From the NCBI RefSeq assembly GCF_038396675.1, contig NC_088921.1:21371001-21435000 (forward strand): a stretch of DNA of 64,000 nucleotides, in the 5' to 3' direction. The notes beneath the pieces were generated by a model, which searched no databases, had not been told where the DNA came from, and was given only the letters and a program-made list of their open reading frames with translations. Shown here piece by piece: positions 16,680 to 26,709 of the stretch (within the stretch, counting starts at the first letter, position 1; the number at the start of each line of letters is the position of its first letter). This DNA is from Hydra vulgaris. Taxonomy: Eukaryota > Cnidaria > Hydrozoa > Anthoathecata > Hydridae. Position numbers and translations under genes: made by a program.

Positions 16680-18488
16680 ATGTTACAAATCGACCCAAAA
16701 ACGTCCATGGAGGTAGTTACTGATATTGGTGCTGCTACAGCCCAAACTATTGTTAATGCACAGGCTGCTTGTAAAACCTATGCCCAAGTTACAACAAACA
16801 ACAACTACATTAACGACCACAAATCCCTTAAAAATACCCTTTTGTGTAAAGTCCAAACTAAAGTTAGTGACAACGATTTTCTATTAGCTATTGAAGAGGC
16901 AGGATATGACAAATATCTATTTGGTTATCAACAAATTAGAAATGGCTTAGTTATCGAAATTGTTATGAAAAATGATTTAATTAAACATACAATTCTTGAA
17001 AAAGGTATCAATATCAATGGTGTAAAACATCCTTTCTACCCCTCTACCCCAAACAGGAATATCAACAAAAGAGTGACAATATCAATACTAGGTTTGCCAA
17101 TAGAAGAAAGCAATTTTCCAGCTGGGAAGTACCTCGAGGAGCTGGGATATGGAAGGCACTTACGAACTAAGCCTTTACTAAGAAGTACACCTAAAAACAA
17201 AACGCCATATTATTCCGGTATTATAGTCGTGATTATGGACAACCTTCAAAAGCCAATCCCTAGATTCATTAACTTAAATGGTTATGAAGTTAGGGCAATT
17301 TACAACGGTCAAGAAGATGTGGGAAGACCACAAAAAAAATATACAACTAACCAACAAAAAGATCCAAACGATTATAACAAACCATCTAATAATAATCGCT
17401 TGGACACAACTTATGTAGAAATTGAAAATCCAAATCACATTATAATAAATGAAAGCACGGTAATAGAAAACGAAGTAAATAAATATAAAGAGAAAGTACA
17501 AACACAAACATTAGAAACGGCTACAGAATCCCAACTGAAAACAAATCTCGAAAGAAGAACAACGAACGATTTGGTTACAAGTAAAACCAACGAAGTCAAA
17601 AAGGTAGCAGATAAAATAAACGAACAGGATAGTGAAGAAGAGGATAGTCTCAAGGATGATAATGAAGATGATGATAATAGTAATGATGGCGATGATAGTG
17701 AAGATAGGAATGATTATAAAGATAAAGATGATAGTAAAGATGACGATGGAAAAAATGATGACGATGATAGTAAAGATGGCAATGAAAGTAAAGATAATGA
17801 TGATAGTAAGGATAACGATGAAAATAGTGATGGCGATGGTAGTAAAGATGACGATGATAGGAAAGATGGCAATCCTAGTAAGGATAAAGATAATAGTAAA
17901 GATGATAACGATAGTAAAGATAAAGATGATAGTAAAGATGATAATAATAGTAAAGTTAATGCTGATAGTCAAGACGACCATGATTGTAATGATAATAATA
18001 GCAATAATGAAAGTAGTGAGGACGAATGTGAAGTGCCTGATGAATTTTTAAAATTGTACCACTTAGACAAAGTGGATTATAATTGGAAACATTTTAAGAA
18101 ATTTGATAGACTGAACTGCAGTGAAGAAGAACTGAAAAAATTTAAAGTGTATAAAAAATATGAATGGGTACAATATGAAAGAGCTGTAGGCATGTACAAA
18201 TCATTTGAAAAAAGAACTGATCAACTTATTCCAATTGCATTTCAGCAAATGGATTCAGGTGATATGTATTCATACAACATGAAAGAATTCAAAAACGTTA
18301 ATAGAAACACTGAGGATGAAACCTTAAGAAATAGATATATAGCCTGTAGAAAAGCGGAGTGGGATCAAAGGAGAAAGGAATATTCACAGTTTCAACCTGA
18401 CCATGAAAAAAAACAAGAAGAGCGTGCAATTAAAAAACAAATCTACCAATCTAAAAAAGCAAAACTAACACCACAAGCTGAAAGTTAA
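16680..18488 (+). CDS. ORF1 protein of element G (602 aa) with expanded Asp/Lys/Ser hinge
   Basis: Intact ORF, about 105 residues longer than the D type. TYAQV lies near residue 33, RRM-like regions at about 52-120 and 132-210 (ISILGLP, YYSGIIVVIM), and module 1 at 452-496 and module 2 at 517-561, both ending in EW, followed by a basic tail. The gain in length is almost all in the hinge (316-449), a chain of short D-D-S-K-D repeats encoded by gatgatagtaaagat-like units. Such acidic repeats can mimic nucleic acid or space domains; here slippage at the DNA level explains the expansion. Start ATG at 16680 (taccATGTTA), with a second in-frame ATG at codon 10 conserved with D. Confidence 0.9.
   Translation: MLQIDPKTSMEVVTDIGAATAQTIVNAQAACKTYAQVTTNNNYINDHKSLKNTLLCKVQTKVSDNDFLLAIEEAGYDKYLFGYQQIRNGLVIEIVMKNDLIKHTILEKGININGVKHPFYPSTPNRNINKRVTISILGLPIEESNFPAGKYLEELGYGRHLRTKPLLRSTPKNKTPYYSGIIVVIMDNLQKPIPRFINLNGYEVRAIYNGQEDVGRPQKKYTTNQQKDPNDYNKPSNNNRLDTTYVEIENPNHIIINESTVIENEVNKYKEKVQTQTLETATESQLKTNLERRTTNDLVTSKTNEVKKVADKINEQDSEEEDSLKDDNEDDDNSNDGDDSEDRNDYKDKDDSKDDDGKNDDDDSKDGNESKDNDDSKDNDENSDGDGSKDDDDRKDGNPSKDKDNSKDDNDSKDKDDSKDDNNSKVNADSQDDHDCNDNNSNNESSEDECEVPDEFLKLYHLDKVDYNWKHFKKFDRLNCSEEELKKFKVYKKYEWVQYERAVGMYKSFEKRTDQLIPIAFQQMDSGDMYSYNMKEFKNVNRNTEDETLRNRYIACRKAEWDQRRKEYSQFQPDHEKKQEERAIKKQIYQSKKAKLTPQAES
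17625..18026 (+). repeat. Degenerate gatagtaaagatgat-type repeat encoding the acidic hinge
   Basis: About 400 bp of imperfect 12-21 bp units reading D/K/S/N in the ORF1 frame. Other frames give Met/Ile/Lys-rich or Ile/Thr-rich chance ORFs over the same bases. Confidence 0.8.
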
Positions 18489-18892
18489 AAATCTTTGAAC
18501 AGCACACAAAGTTATTTTACCAATCAAAAAATGTAAAAACAGAAACAAAAGTATATCAAAAAAAAAAATAAAAAAAAAAAAAAAAAAAAATACGATTAAA
18601 CCATAATAAGACATCCATTACTATTTAAAAACAAAAGTCTTATGTATTAAAGAGTCACATTAAAAAACTACTCAAATAGGACTTGAGAGACAAAAATACG
18701 AAACTTAAAAATCCAAATTAAACTAAAAATACAAAACACTAAAACAAAAAACAAAAATATAAAAAATGAAACTAGAAAACAAAATATAAAACATATAACT
18801 AAAAAAATAAATAAAAAATATAAAACAAAAACTGCCATCTAGGGCCCTGTGTAAGTCTGGTTTCAGCAACAGGTCACTCTAGCTTGTTGGTA

Positions 18893-18928
<36 letters not shown>

Positions 18929-18931
<3 letters not shown>

Positions 18932-19085
18932 TCTGTTCTTATCAGTTTAATATCTGGTACGCCGGCACAGTCCGGCTCATATATTAATCTGATTTTTGGC
19001 ATTAGGTCATGGGATCATAGGTTTACCTTGCCCTGACCACGGGTTGCCTCGGCTTTGCACTACTGCTGAGCGCGGCCCAGATTGG
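18929..19085 (+). pseudogene. U2: U2 snRNA 3' part (nt 36-192) after element G
   Basis: Consensus; starts at the right-hand target duplication of element G and has no promoter. Confidence 0.95.
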
Positions 19086-19259
19086 AAAAAAGAAAATATC
19101 TTCACTTTCAGAGTGTCTAACATCGCTAATGGTCTCAGCTGCTGCTGCTGATGATGCTGCTGATGATGACGACGACGAAAATGATTAGACGTTCTAATTC
19201 AAACCACAAGTACATTGTTGAAGACGGCGTCAGTCCGACTATGTCTGCAGTGTTCAGTT

Positions 19260-19309
19260 ATCGCTTCTCGGCCTAATGGCTAAGATCAAGTGTAGTATCT
19301 GTTCTTATC
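19260..19309 (+). pseudogene. U2: U2 snRNA 5' part (nt 1-50), interrupted by element I
   Basis: Consensus 5' half with promoter. The unit directly follows the one hit by G, so two adjacent U2 genes are interrupted. Confidence 0.95.
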
Positions 19310-20148
19310 TGTATTTATTTGCTTGTTTGTTTACATGAGATTAAAAATTTAAATGATTGTTATTCAATATTAGTTTTACTCTCTATTTTTAAAAAAAAGT
19401 ATACTTTTTCTGAAATTAAAAGAAGTTTAATTTATAATTAAGATGTTCTAGTATGAATTAGTTATTAATAATATAAATTAAGAGTAATTCCATGTCAAAA
19501 CAACCAATTTTTTTTTAAAATGCAAGCCTATGTCCATGGATTTTCTTTATATTTTTACCATAGTTTGTAAATTGTAAAATAAGATAAATCCCAGAATTTC
19601 GGGGTCTAACTCCCAACCGTTCGTGAGTGGTGGTTGCTTTGATTTTGGCTACTATTGTTGTTTTGGTCGTTTTCCGCCATTTTTGAATTTCTCCTTATAA
19701 GGCCGGGTCTTTAAACATGTGAATTCTAAAAGTGGGTGACTTGGTTAATCTCAAGGTGAGGAATTTGAATGTGTGAATAAAAAACTCATTTTATAGTTAA
19801 GGGGTGCCTAAATATCAATTATAAGTGTTGAAATAGTGGACACCTGCCCCTGTAAAATTTTTGGGTGTGCGGTGGGTTTTTTAAGCTTAAAATTTCAGAT
19901 TAGATCATTGTATGTTTGAAGAACATTGTGTGAAAAATCATTTCTGCCAAATACATAGTTTAAAAATTAAATGAAAAATATTACAAAAAAAGCAAATATA
20001 GTATATTTCGCTTAGCGTAGTATTCAAAATAAATAAAAATAATGCATACTCGAATTGATATACATTTTTTTATAATATATCCATTAAAAAATTATTGATT
20101 TACAAATATATACTTATTAATTTTGTAAAAATCTTTTTTTAAAAGTTC
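19310..20148 (+). other. Noncoding segment of unknown origin at the 5' end of element I
   Basis: AT-rich and without an open frame of note. It contains a less AT-rich patch near 19590-19880 (cccagaatttcggggtc, gaggaatttgaatgtgtg, ggacacctgcccctg). It is joined precisely to U2 nt 50 on its left and to the RT frame on its right, so it arrived with the insertion or replaced the 5' part of the element later. It could be a template-jumped cellular RNA, or an unrelated transposon plus a deletion. Confidence 0.7.
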
Positions 20149-22200
20149 AAGAGAACAGCCATAATAAGTCTACTCCCAAAAGAGGGAGATCTAAAACAAC
20201 TTAAGAACTGGAGACCAATTTCCTTGTTATGTGCTGATTACAAGATCATCACTAAGGCCCTTGCAATTCGGCTATCAAAGGTTCTTGAGAAAATACTAGA
20301 ACCATCGCAAACCTGCTCTGTTCCTAATCGTACAATCTTTTCAAATATCTTCCTAGCTAGGGATCTAATAGAGTATACCAATCAGAAGAGTAGTAAAAGT
20401 TTTATTATATCAATTGACCAAGAGAAGGCATTTGATAAACTTGATCGAAAATTTCTTTTTAAAGTAATTGAGCGTTTTAATTTTGGTTGTATGTTTACAA
20501 GAGCCTTAAAACAAACGCTCAAAAATACACAATCCCTTATTATAAACAATGGGCACCTAAGCAAACCCTTCAAAGTTAATAGAGGAGTAAGGCAAGGTGA
20601 CCCTATATCACTTATGCTTTACTGTATTGCGGCAGAGACCCTGTCTCTATCAATAAAAAAGAATCAAAATATCGATGGAATTAAAATACCTGGAAATAAT
20701 ATTCCTCTCAAAATTTTGCAATATGCAGATGACACAATGATCACTGCACAAAATATCTCATCCATCGATGAAATTTTTAAAGAAATAGCAAACTTTGAAC
20801 TTGCCACTGGGTCAAACATAAACAAGGCAAAATCAAAAGCTCTGGCACTTGGAGGCTTTGACCATCTGGCATATAAAAACTACATAAATAAAGGATTTTA
20901 TAAAGATCATGGTATAAACTGGGTCAATCATACCGGCTTAAGAATACTAGGCATAACATTTAATACTGACCTTGCTTATTCAGCAACAATAAATTGGAAA
21001 GAAACTATAGAAAAATTAAAAAAAAACACTAGAATCTTTAAATACAGAAACGTATCACTGAGATGCAAAGGAATTTTTTTAAATACCCTGGCACTTTCGA
21101 AGATATGGTACTTAGCTAACGTTTTCCCACTAAATAAAATCTTTGAAAATAAAATAAAAAAAGAAATCTCGATCTACTTGTGGCAAAGTGAATATGCCGA
21201 GCCCATCAAGCGCGACATTCTTTACCTTCCAACTATAAATGGAGGTTTAGGACTAATTGATCCAGCTAAACAAAGTATCTCACTCAGGATAAAACATCTT
21301 CTACAGATGCAACATGTCGAAAACCCTCATGAAAGCCTTTACCTCCAAAAATACTTACTTGCCACCTCGCTACTAAAACTTGCAAACCAAAGTTATAAAC
21401 AATGGAAATTTTTAACACTAAATAATTATCCTAAAACATTAAACAGTCCTCCCTTCTATTATCGTGATATTGTAGATGTCCTAAAAAAAAATGAACACCT
21501 ATTCCTACTAATAAAAAAATCATCGCGCAACATATATAAGACACTCTTAAATAATGAAAATAATACTTACATAAAAAAAGTACAAACATATTGGGAAGAT
21601 AAATTGCAAAAACAACTGCCTTGGAGAACCATATGGCTAAGATCTTTTAACTCGTATGCCCAAGGCCCAAGTCAAAATACTCAGTGGAGAATGTTACAAA
21701 ATAGTCTTCCAACAATGGAAAAACTACGGCTATGGAGGAAGAATAGAGGACGAGGTAGTTCACTCTGTAGGACTTGTGGTCTACCAGAAACAACGCTGCA
21801 TCCCTTTACATCCTGTAAGATAGCGAGGACAGTGTGGAGCAAACTAAAAGTAGTATACAAAACATTGCAACCAACGCAACCATTTAATATAGTCCATACC
21901 GTTCTATTCACTGATATCGACGAATTTAATTGGAACAACATAAAGGCAAAAATAATAACGACCATCACAAATATCACTACTACGGAGCTATGGAGAGCAC
22001 GAAATATGAAAATAAAAGAAAATAAAACCATAAAACCAAAAACCATAGTTGAAAATATAAAACGAGAACTAAAGTACATATGGGATGTAAAATATAAAAA
22101 ACATCAAAGATTGAATGACATAAAAAACTTCCATAAAAAATACTCCCTTAACAATGCAATAAGTCAGGCAAACTCTGACAAGTTAGTTTTTAATCTATAA
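20149..22200 (+). pseudogene. 5'-truncated ORF2 (RT + CCHC) of element I
   Basis: About 683 codons, open to the stop; in-frame stop TAA at 20140 just upstream. Homology to the ORF2 at 1313 begins at the RTA..SLLPK motif, so endonuclease and the first RT blocks are missing. Present are NWRPISLL, motif A IDQEKAFD, motif B RGVRQGDP, motif C YADD, SNINKAKSKA, and the C-terminal knuckle C-x2-C-x7-H-x4-C (CRTCGLPETTLHPFTSC). It has no start codon of its own, though the frame is uninterrupted, which points to recent insertion. Sequence differs from element A throughout, at perhaps half the positions in places, so two autonomous lineages use this site. Confidence 0.9.
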
Positions 22201-22364
22201 AGCAATAAGATGTGATCTCAACTTCTCGTTTTTTCGATTTCCTCGCATTTCCGCTTTTCGTTTATGTTTTGATCACCAAAAATAAAAATTAAATATAAGT
22301 TAAAAAATTAAAAATAAAAACCAAAAAAAAAAAAAAAAAAAAAAAAAATAAAAAAAAAAAAAAA

Positions 22365-22521
22365 GTATCTGTTCTTATCAGTTTAATATCTGGTACGCCG
22401 GCACAGTCCGGCTCATATATTAATCTGATTTTTGGCATTAGGTCATGGGATCATAGGTTTACCTTGCCCTGACCACGGGTTGCCTCGGCTTTGCACTACT
22501 GCTGAGCGCGGCCCAGATTGG
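22365..22521 (+). pseudogene. U2: U2 snRNA 3' part (nt 36-192) after element I
   Basis: Consensus sequence starting at the right-hand target duplication; no promoter. Confidence 0.95.
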
Positions 22522-22695
22522 AAAAAAGAAAATATCTTCACTTTCAGAGTGTCTAACATCGCTAATGGTCTCAGCTGCTGCTGCTGATGATGCTGCTGAT
22601 GATGACGACGACGAAAATGATTAGACGTTCTAATTCAAACCACAAGTACATTGTTGAAGACGGCGTCAGTCCGACTATGTCTGCAGTGTTCAGTT

Positions 22696-22887
22696 ATCGC
22701 TTCTCGGCCTAATGGCTAAGATCAAGTGTAGTATCTGTTCTTATCAGTTTAATATCTGGTACGCCGGCACAGTCCGGCTCATATATTAATCTGATTTTTG
22801 GCATTAGGTCATGGGATCATAGGTTTACCTTGCCCTGACCACGGGTTGCCTCGGCTTTGCACTACTGCTGAGCGCGGCCCAGATTGG
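22696..22887 (+). ncRNA. U2: U2 snRNA gene, consensus
   Basis: Full copy with intact promoter and all core motifs; candidate functional gene between elements I and H. Confidence 0.96.
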
Positions 22888-23061
22888 AAAAAAGAAAATA
22901 TCTTCACTTTCAGAGTGTCTAACATCGCTAATGGTCTCAGCTGCTGCTGCTGATGATGCTGCTGATGATGACGACGACGAAAATGATTAGACGTTCTAAT
23001 TCAAACCACAAGTACATTGTTGAAGACGGCGTCAGTCCGACTATGTCTGCAGTGTTCAGTT

Positions 23062-23253
23062 ATCGCTTCTCGGCCTAATGGCTAAGATCAAGTGTAGTAT
23101 CTGTTCTTATCAGTTTAATATCTGGTACGCCGGCACAGTCCGGCTCATATATTAATCTGATTTTTGGCATTAGGTCATGGGATCATAGGTTTACCTTGCC
23201 CTGACCACGGGTTGCCTCGGCTTTGCACTACTGCTGAGCGCGGCCCAGATTGG
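23062..23253 (+). ncRNA. U2: U2 snRNA gene, consensus
   Basis: Full copy exactly 366 bp after the previous one, no change from consensus seen. Confidence 0.96.
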
Positions 23254-23427
23254 AAAAAAGAAAATATCTTCACTTTCAGAGTGTCTAACATCGCTAATGG
23301 TCTCAGCTGCTGCTGCTGATGATGCTGCTGATGATGACGACGACGAAAATGATTAGACGTTCTAATTCAAACCACAAGTACATTGTTGAAGACGGCGTCA
23401 GTCCGACTATGTCTGCAGTGTTCAGTT

Positions 23428-23477
23428 ATCGCTTCTCGGCCTAATGGCTAAGATCAAGTGTAGTATCTGTTCTTATC
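23428..23477 (+). pseudogene. U2: U2 snRNA 5' part (nt 1-50), interrupted by element H
   Basis: Consensus 5' half with promoter, joined to element H after nt 50. The matching 3' half is missing on the other side of H. Confidence 0.95.
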
Positions 23478-25534
23478 TTAGTTTAATTAGGCGAGCTAGT
23501 GATCCATACTTGTATAAAGAAGGTCTACTGGCCTTCTGAGTGTATTGAGTGTTACCTTGCTCCCTCCACGGGTTGCAAGGCCAAGTTTTTCTGAAAAAGT
23601 TTTCGGACTTTAGTTTATTTTTTGAGTGGTTTTATAGAGATCGTAGATCTCAGTGAGTTTTTTTTGGTGTGAGTGAGTTTTAGTAAGAGGTTGGTTAGAC
23701 CTCTTTTGAGGTCTACTGGCCTCTGAGTGGCTGAGAATATAATATATACAGGTAGAACTATTTAGCCATGCTACTATTAGATCCAAGAAATACCATGGAA
23801 ATAGATACAGAAATAGCGGCTGCTACAGCCCAGAACAAATGCTATATGCAAGCTGCAAACAAAACCTATGCACAAGCAGCAACCAATAACGATAACGCAT
23901 ACGACTATAGCGCCCTAAATAATACTCTCTTATGTAAGGTTAACGCTAAAATTAGCGACAACGATTTCTTAGTTGCTATTGAAGAGGCCGGATATGATAA
24001 ATACCTATTCGGATACCAACAAATCCGTAACGGCTCAATAATTGAGATCGTTATGAAAAACGACAAAATTAAAAAAACGATTCTTGAAAAAGGATTAAAT
24101 ATTAATGGTGTAAACCACCGATTCTACCAATCTACTCCATCGAGAAACATTAGTAAAAAGGTAACTGTTTCCATCCTCGGGTTACCAATTGAAAAAAGTA
24201 ACTATCCTGCTGGTAAACTTCTAGAGCAGCTCGGATACGGAAAACATATTAGAACTAAACCAATATTTAAAAAAACACCAAACAACAAAACGCTCTATTA
24301 CTCCGGTATCATAGTTGCGATTATGGACAAATTAGAAAAACCAATCCCAAGGTTTATAAAACTGAATGGGTATGAGGTTAGGGCAATCTACAACGGCCAG
24401 GAAGATGTGGGAAAGCCACAAAACAAAGTAAACAAGAATCAGAAAAACGAAGACAAAGTTGTTTGCAAATCACCTAGTAGCATTCCCCAAGTTATACCAC
24501 CTCTAGGAACACAAAATCAGAACATTATTAAAACGACCGAGGAGAAGGGAATAGAAAAGGAAACGAATGAACATGAGAAGAATTTAGAAATACAAATAAC
24601 AGTAGAAAATATAGCACTTCAGGCAGCAAACGAAAACAAATTTAGTAAAAACGATGAAGATAATAGCGAAGTCGATGAAAGAAATGAAGATGATAATGAA
24701 CAGGATAGTAGTAAAGTAAGTGATATAGCTAAGAGTAAAGATGCTGATGGCCAAAGTGAAAAAGATGTCTTTAGCAAAGAAGATGACAATCTGGACAACG
24801 TGGAAATACCTACAGAATATAGACACATGTCACATATAGACAAAGTCAATTATAACTGGAAGAGCTTTAAAAATTTTGACCGACTAAACTGTAGCAAGGA
24901 GGAATTATTAAAATTCAAAGCCTTTAAGAAACTCGAATGGGAACAATATAACACTGCAAAAATGAATAAATATAAATCACTCAAAGACCTAGAAAAAAAA
25001 ATAGGAAAACTTACACCACTTGGTTTCGAAAAAATGGACTCCAGTGAAATATACTCATTTAATATGAAAGAATTTAAAAATTTTAACATCAATACCGCAA
25101 ATATAAATGAAAAGACAAAATATATTGCTTGTAAGAGAGCAGAATGGAAACAACGAAAAAAGGAATTTTTTCAATATATTAAAGATCATGAAAGAAAACA
25201 AGAAGAACGTAATTTAAAAAAGCAAACGTATCATGCCAAGAGAGCAAAAACAACACCTTAAGAAGAAAATTAAAAAGCGACATTAAATAAAAAACAAATT
25301 TAAAGAAAACAATTAAAAAAGTATTAAACAAAAAATTATGATGTTATAATGTCGCATCCAAGAGCTACCTTATTAACATTATGTTACTTAAAAAAATATA
25401 TCAACAAAAATAAAAATATAAAATTAACAAAACATAATAAAAATATATAACAATTAAAACAAAAATAAAAAATATAAAATAAATAATCAACCTACTAGGG
25501 CCTTGGACTAGTTGGTAGATAATAGAAAAAAAAA
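23478..25534 (+). mobile_element. Element H: ORF1-only U2 element whose right flank is deleted
   Basis: D-type leader (290 bp, U2-like segment at 23553-23580, both GGTCTACTGGCC hairpins), ORF1 at 23768-25261 and a 3' UTR ending CCTACTAG/CTAGTTGG, then only about 9 A. The A run passes directly into cgaaaatgattagacg, the middle of the U2 spacer, so the right target duplication, the U2 3' half and half of the spacer are gone. It closes the invaded part of the array. Confidence 0.9.
23768..25261 (+). CDS. ORF1 protein of element H (497 aa)
   Basis: Intact ORF of the D type, closest to the one at 13839 (shared IPQVIPPLGTQNQN in the hinge and IGKLTPLGFEKM at the start of module 2) but with tryptophan at the end of both modules, so it is the best-preserved member of the F/H branch. 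It has RRM-like regions, acidic hinge, two 45-residue modules and a basic tail in the same positions as in the ORF1 at 8968. The start is at 23768 or the in-frame ATG at codon 10. Confidence 0.9.
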   Translation: MLLLDPRNTMEIDTEIAAATAQNKCYMQAANKTYAQAATNNDNAYDYSALNNTLLCKVNAKISDNDFLVAIEEAGYDKYLFGYQQIRNGSIIEIVMKNDKIKKTILEKGLNINGVNHRFYQSTPSRNISKKVTVSILGLPIEKSNYPAGKLLEQLGYGKHIRTKPIFKKTPNNKTLYYSGIIVAIMDKLEKPIPRFIKLNGYEVRAIYNGQEDVGKPQNKVNKNQKNEDKVVCKSPSSIPQVIPPLGTQNQNIIKTTEEKGIEKETNEHEKNLEIQITVENIALQAANENKFSKNDEDNSEVDERNEDDNEQDSSKVSDIAKSKDADGQSEKDVFSKEDDNLDNVEIPTEYRHMSHIDKVNYNWKSFKNFDRLNCSKEELLKFKAFKKLEWEQYNTAKMNKYKSLKDLEKKIGKLTPLGFEKMDSSEIYSFNMKEFKNFNINTANINEKTKYIACKRAEWKQRKKEFFQYIKDHERKQEERNLKKQTYHAKRAKTTP

Positions 25535-25618
25535 CGAAAATGATTAGACGTTCTAATTCAAACCACAAGTACATTGTTGAAGACGGCGTCAGTCCGACTA
25601 TGTCTGCAGTGTTCAGTT
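25535..25618 (+). promoter_or_regulatory. Partial U2 spacer with promoter
   Basis: Right half of a spacer, from gaaaatgattag to cagtt, kept after the deletion that removed the flank of element H. The putative PSE is retained. Confidence 0.7.
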
Positions 25619-25808
25619 ATCGCTTCGGCCTAATGGCTAAGATCAAGTGTAGTATCTGTTCTTATCAGTTTAATATCTGGTACGCCGGCACAGTCCGGCT
25701 CATATATTAATCTGATTTTTGGCATTAGGTCATGGGATCATAGGTTTACCTTGCCCTGACCACGGGTTGCCTCGGCTTTGCACTACTGCTGAGCGCGGCC
25801 CAGATTGG
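25619..25808 (+). ncRNA. U2: U2 snRNA gene, 2-nt deletion near nt 10
   Basis: Copy 1 of the uninterrupted array. cttcggcc replaces cttctcggcc in stem-loop I; the rest is consensus. Confidence 0.85.
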
Positions 25809-25982
25809 AAAAAAGAAAATATCTTCACTTTCAGAGTGTCTAACATCGCTAATGGTCTCAGCTGCTGCTGCTGATGATGCTGCTGATGATGACGACGACG
25901 AAAATGATTAGACGTTCTAATTCAAACCACAAGTACATTGTTGAAGACGGCGTCAGTCCGACTATGTCTGCAGTGTTCAGTT

Positions 25983-26174
25983 ATCGCTTCTCGGCCTAAT
26001 GGCTAAGATCAAGTGTAGTATCTGTTCTTATCAGTTTAATATCTGGTACGCCGGCACAGTCCGGCTCATACATTATTCTGCATTTTGGCACTAGGGACTT
26101 GGATCTTAGGATTTCCTTGCCCTGACCACGGGTTGCCTCGGCTTTGCACTACTGCTGAGCGCGGCCCAGATTGG
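25983..26174 (+). pseudogene. U2: U2 snRNA copy with diverged Sm region
   Basis: Copy 2. Nt 88-130 carry many substitutions (catacattattctgc, gacttggatctt) and the Sm site reads CATTTTGG. The 5' and 3' thirds are consensus. Probably nonfunctional because Sm binding is needed for snRNP assembly. Confidence 0.8.
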
Positions 26175-26343
26175 AAGAAATATCTTCACTTTCAGAGTGT
26201 CTAACATCGCTAATGGTCTCAGCTGCTGCTGCTGATGATGCTGCTGATGATGACGACGACGAAAATGATTAGACGTTCTAATTCAAACCACAAGTACATT
26301 GTTGAAGACGGCGTCAGTCCGACTATGTCTGCAGTGTTCAGTT

Positions 26344-26535
26344 ATCGCTTCTCGGCCTAATGGCTAAGATCAAGTGTAGTATCTGTTCTTATCAGTTTAA
26401 TATCTGGTACGCCGGCACAGTCCGGCTCATATATTAATCTGATTTTTGGCATTAGGTCATGGGATCATAGGTTTACCTTGCCCTGACCACGGGTTGCCTC
26501 GGCTTTGCACTACTGCTGAGCGCGGCCCAGATTGG
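26344..26535 (+). ncRNA. U2: U2 snRNA gene, consensus
   Basis: Copy 3, full consensus with promoter. Confidence 0.96.
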
Positions 26536-26709
26536 AAAAAAGAAAATATCTTCACTTTCAGAGTGTCTAACATCGCTAATGGTCTCAGCTGCTGCTGCTG
26601 ATGATGCTGCTGATGATGACGACGACGAAAATGATTAGACGTTCTAATTCAAACCACAAGTACATTGTTGAAGACGGCGTCAGTCCGACTATGTCTGCAG
26701 TGTTCAGTT

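Larger units (their letters stand above)
16384..18928 (+). mobile_element. Element G: ORF1-only U2 element of a second subfamily (2545 bp)
   Basis: Flanked by the 15-bp target duplication (16369-16383 and 18929-18943). The 296-bp leader starts ttagtttaattaggcgagc like D, with hairpin 1 at 16424-16443, hairpin 2 at 16615-16630 and a U2-like segment at 16461-16488. ORF1 is longer than in D. The 3' UTR (18489-18895) is A-rich with an internal A run near 18558-18590 and ends with tctagggccctgtgtaag, shared with C. Poly(A) is about 34 nt. No ORF2 remnant is present. Confidence 0.92.
19310..22364 (+). mobile_element. Element I: 5'-truncated ORF2-bearing Keno-type insertion with foreign 5' segment
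   Basis: Bounded by the standard 15-bp duplication (19295-19309 and 22365-22379) and a poly(A)-rich tail (about 22323-22364). The insert is one unit by its flanks, but only 20149-22364 is retroelement (RT to stop, plus a 120-bp 3' UTR without CTAGGGCC). The first 840 bp (19310-20148) do not resemble any leader or ORF of the other elements. It represents an autonomous lineage clearly diverged from element A. Confidence 0.88.

Noticed and set aside
17274-18051. Met/Ile/Lys-rich plus-strand frame and Ile/Thr-rich minus-strand frames
   Set aside because: Shadows of the acidic repeat in the ORF1 at 16680; no start context and no homology.
6013-18928. ORF1-only elements as independent internal deletions of element A
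   Set aside because: Three diverged subfamilies share leader, 3' motif and a C-terminal module absent from A; independent deletions would not give that.
1-25534. Utopia (NeSL-type, restriction-like endonuclease) as the identity of the U2 insertions
   Set aside because: ORF2 at 1313 has an N-terminal AP endonuclease with QETH, GDFN and SDH and no restriction-like domain, which fits Tx1/Keno.
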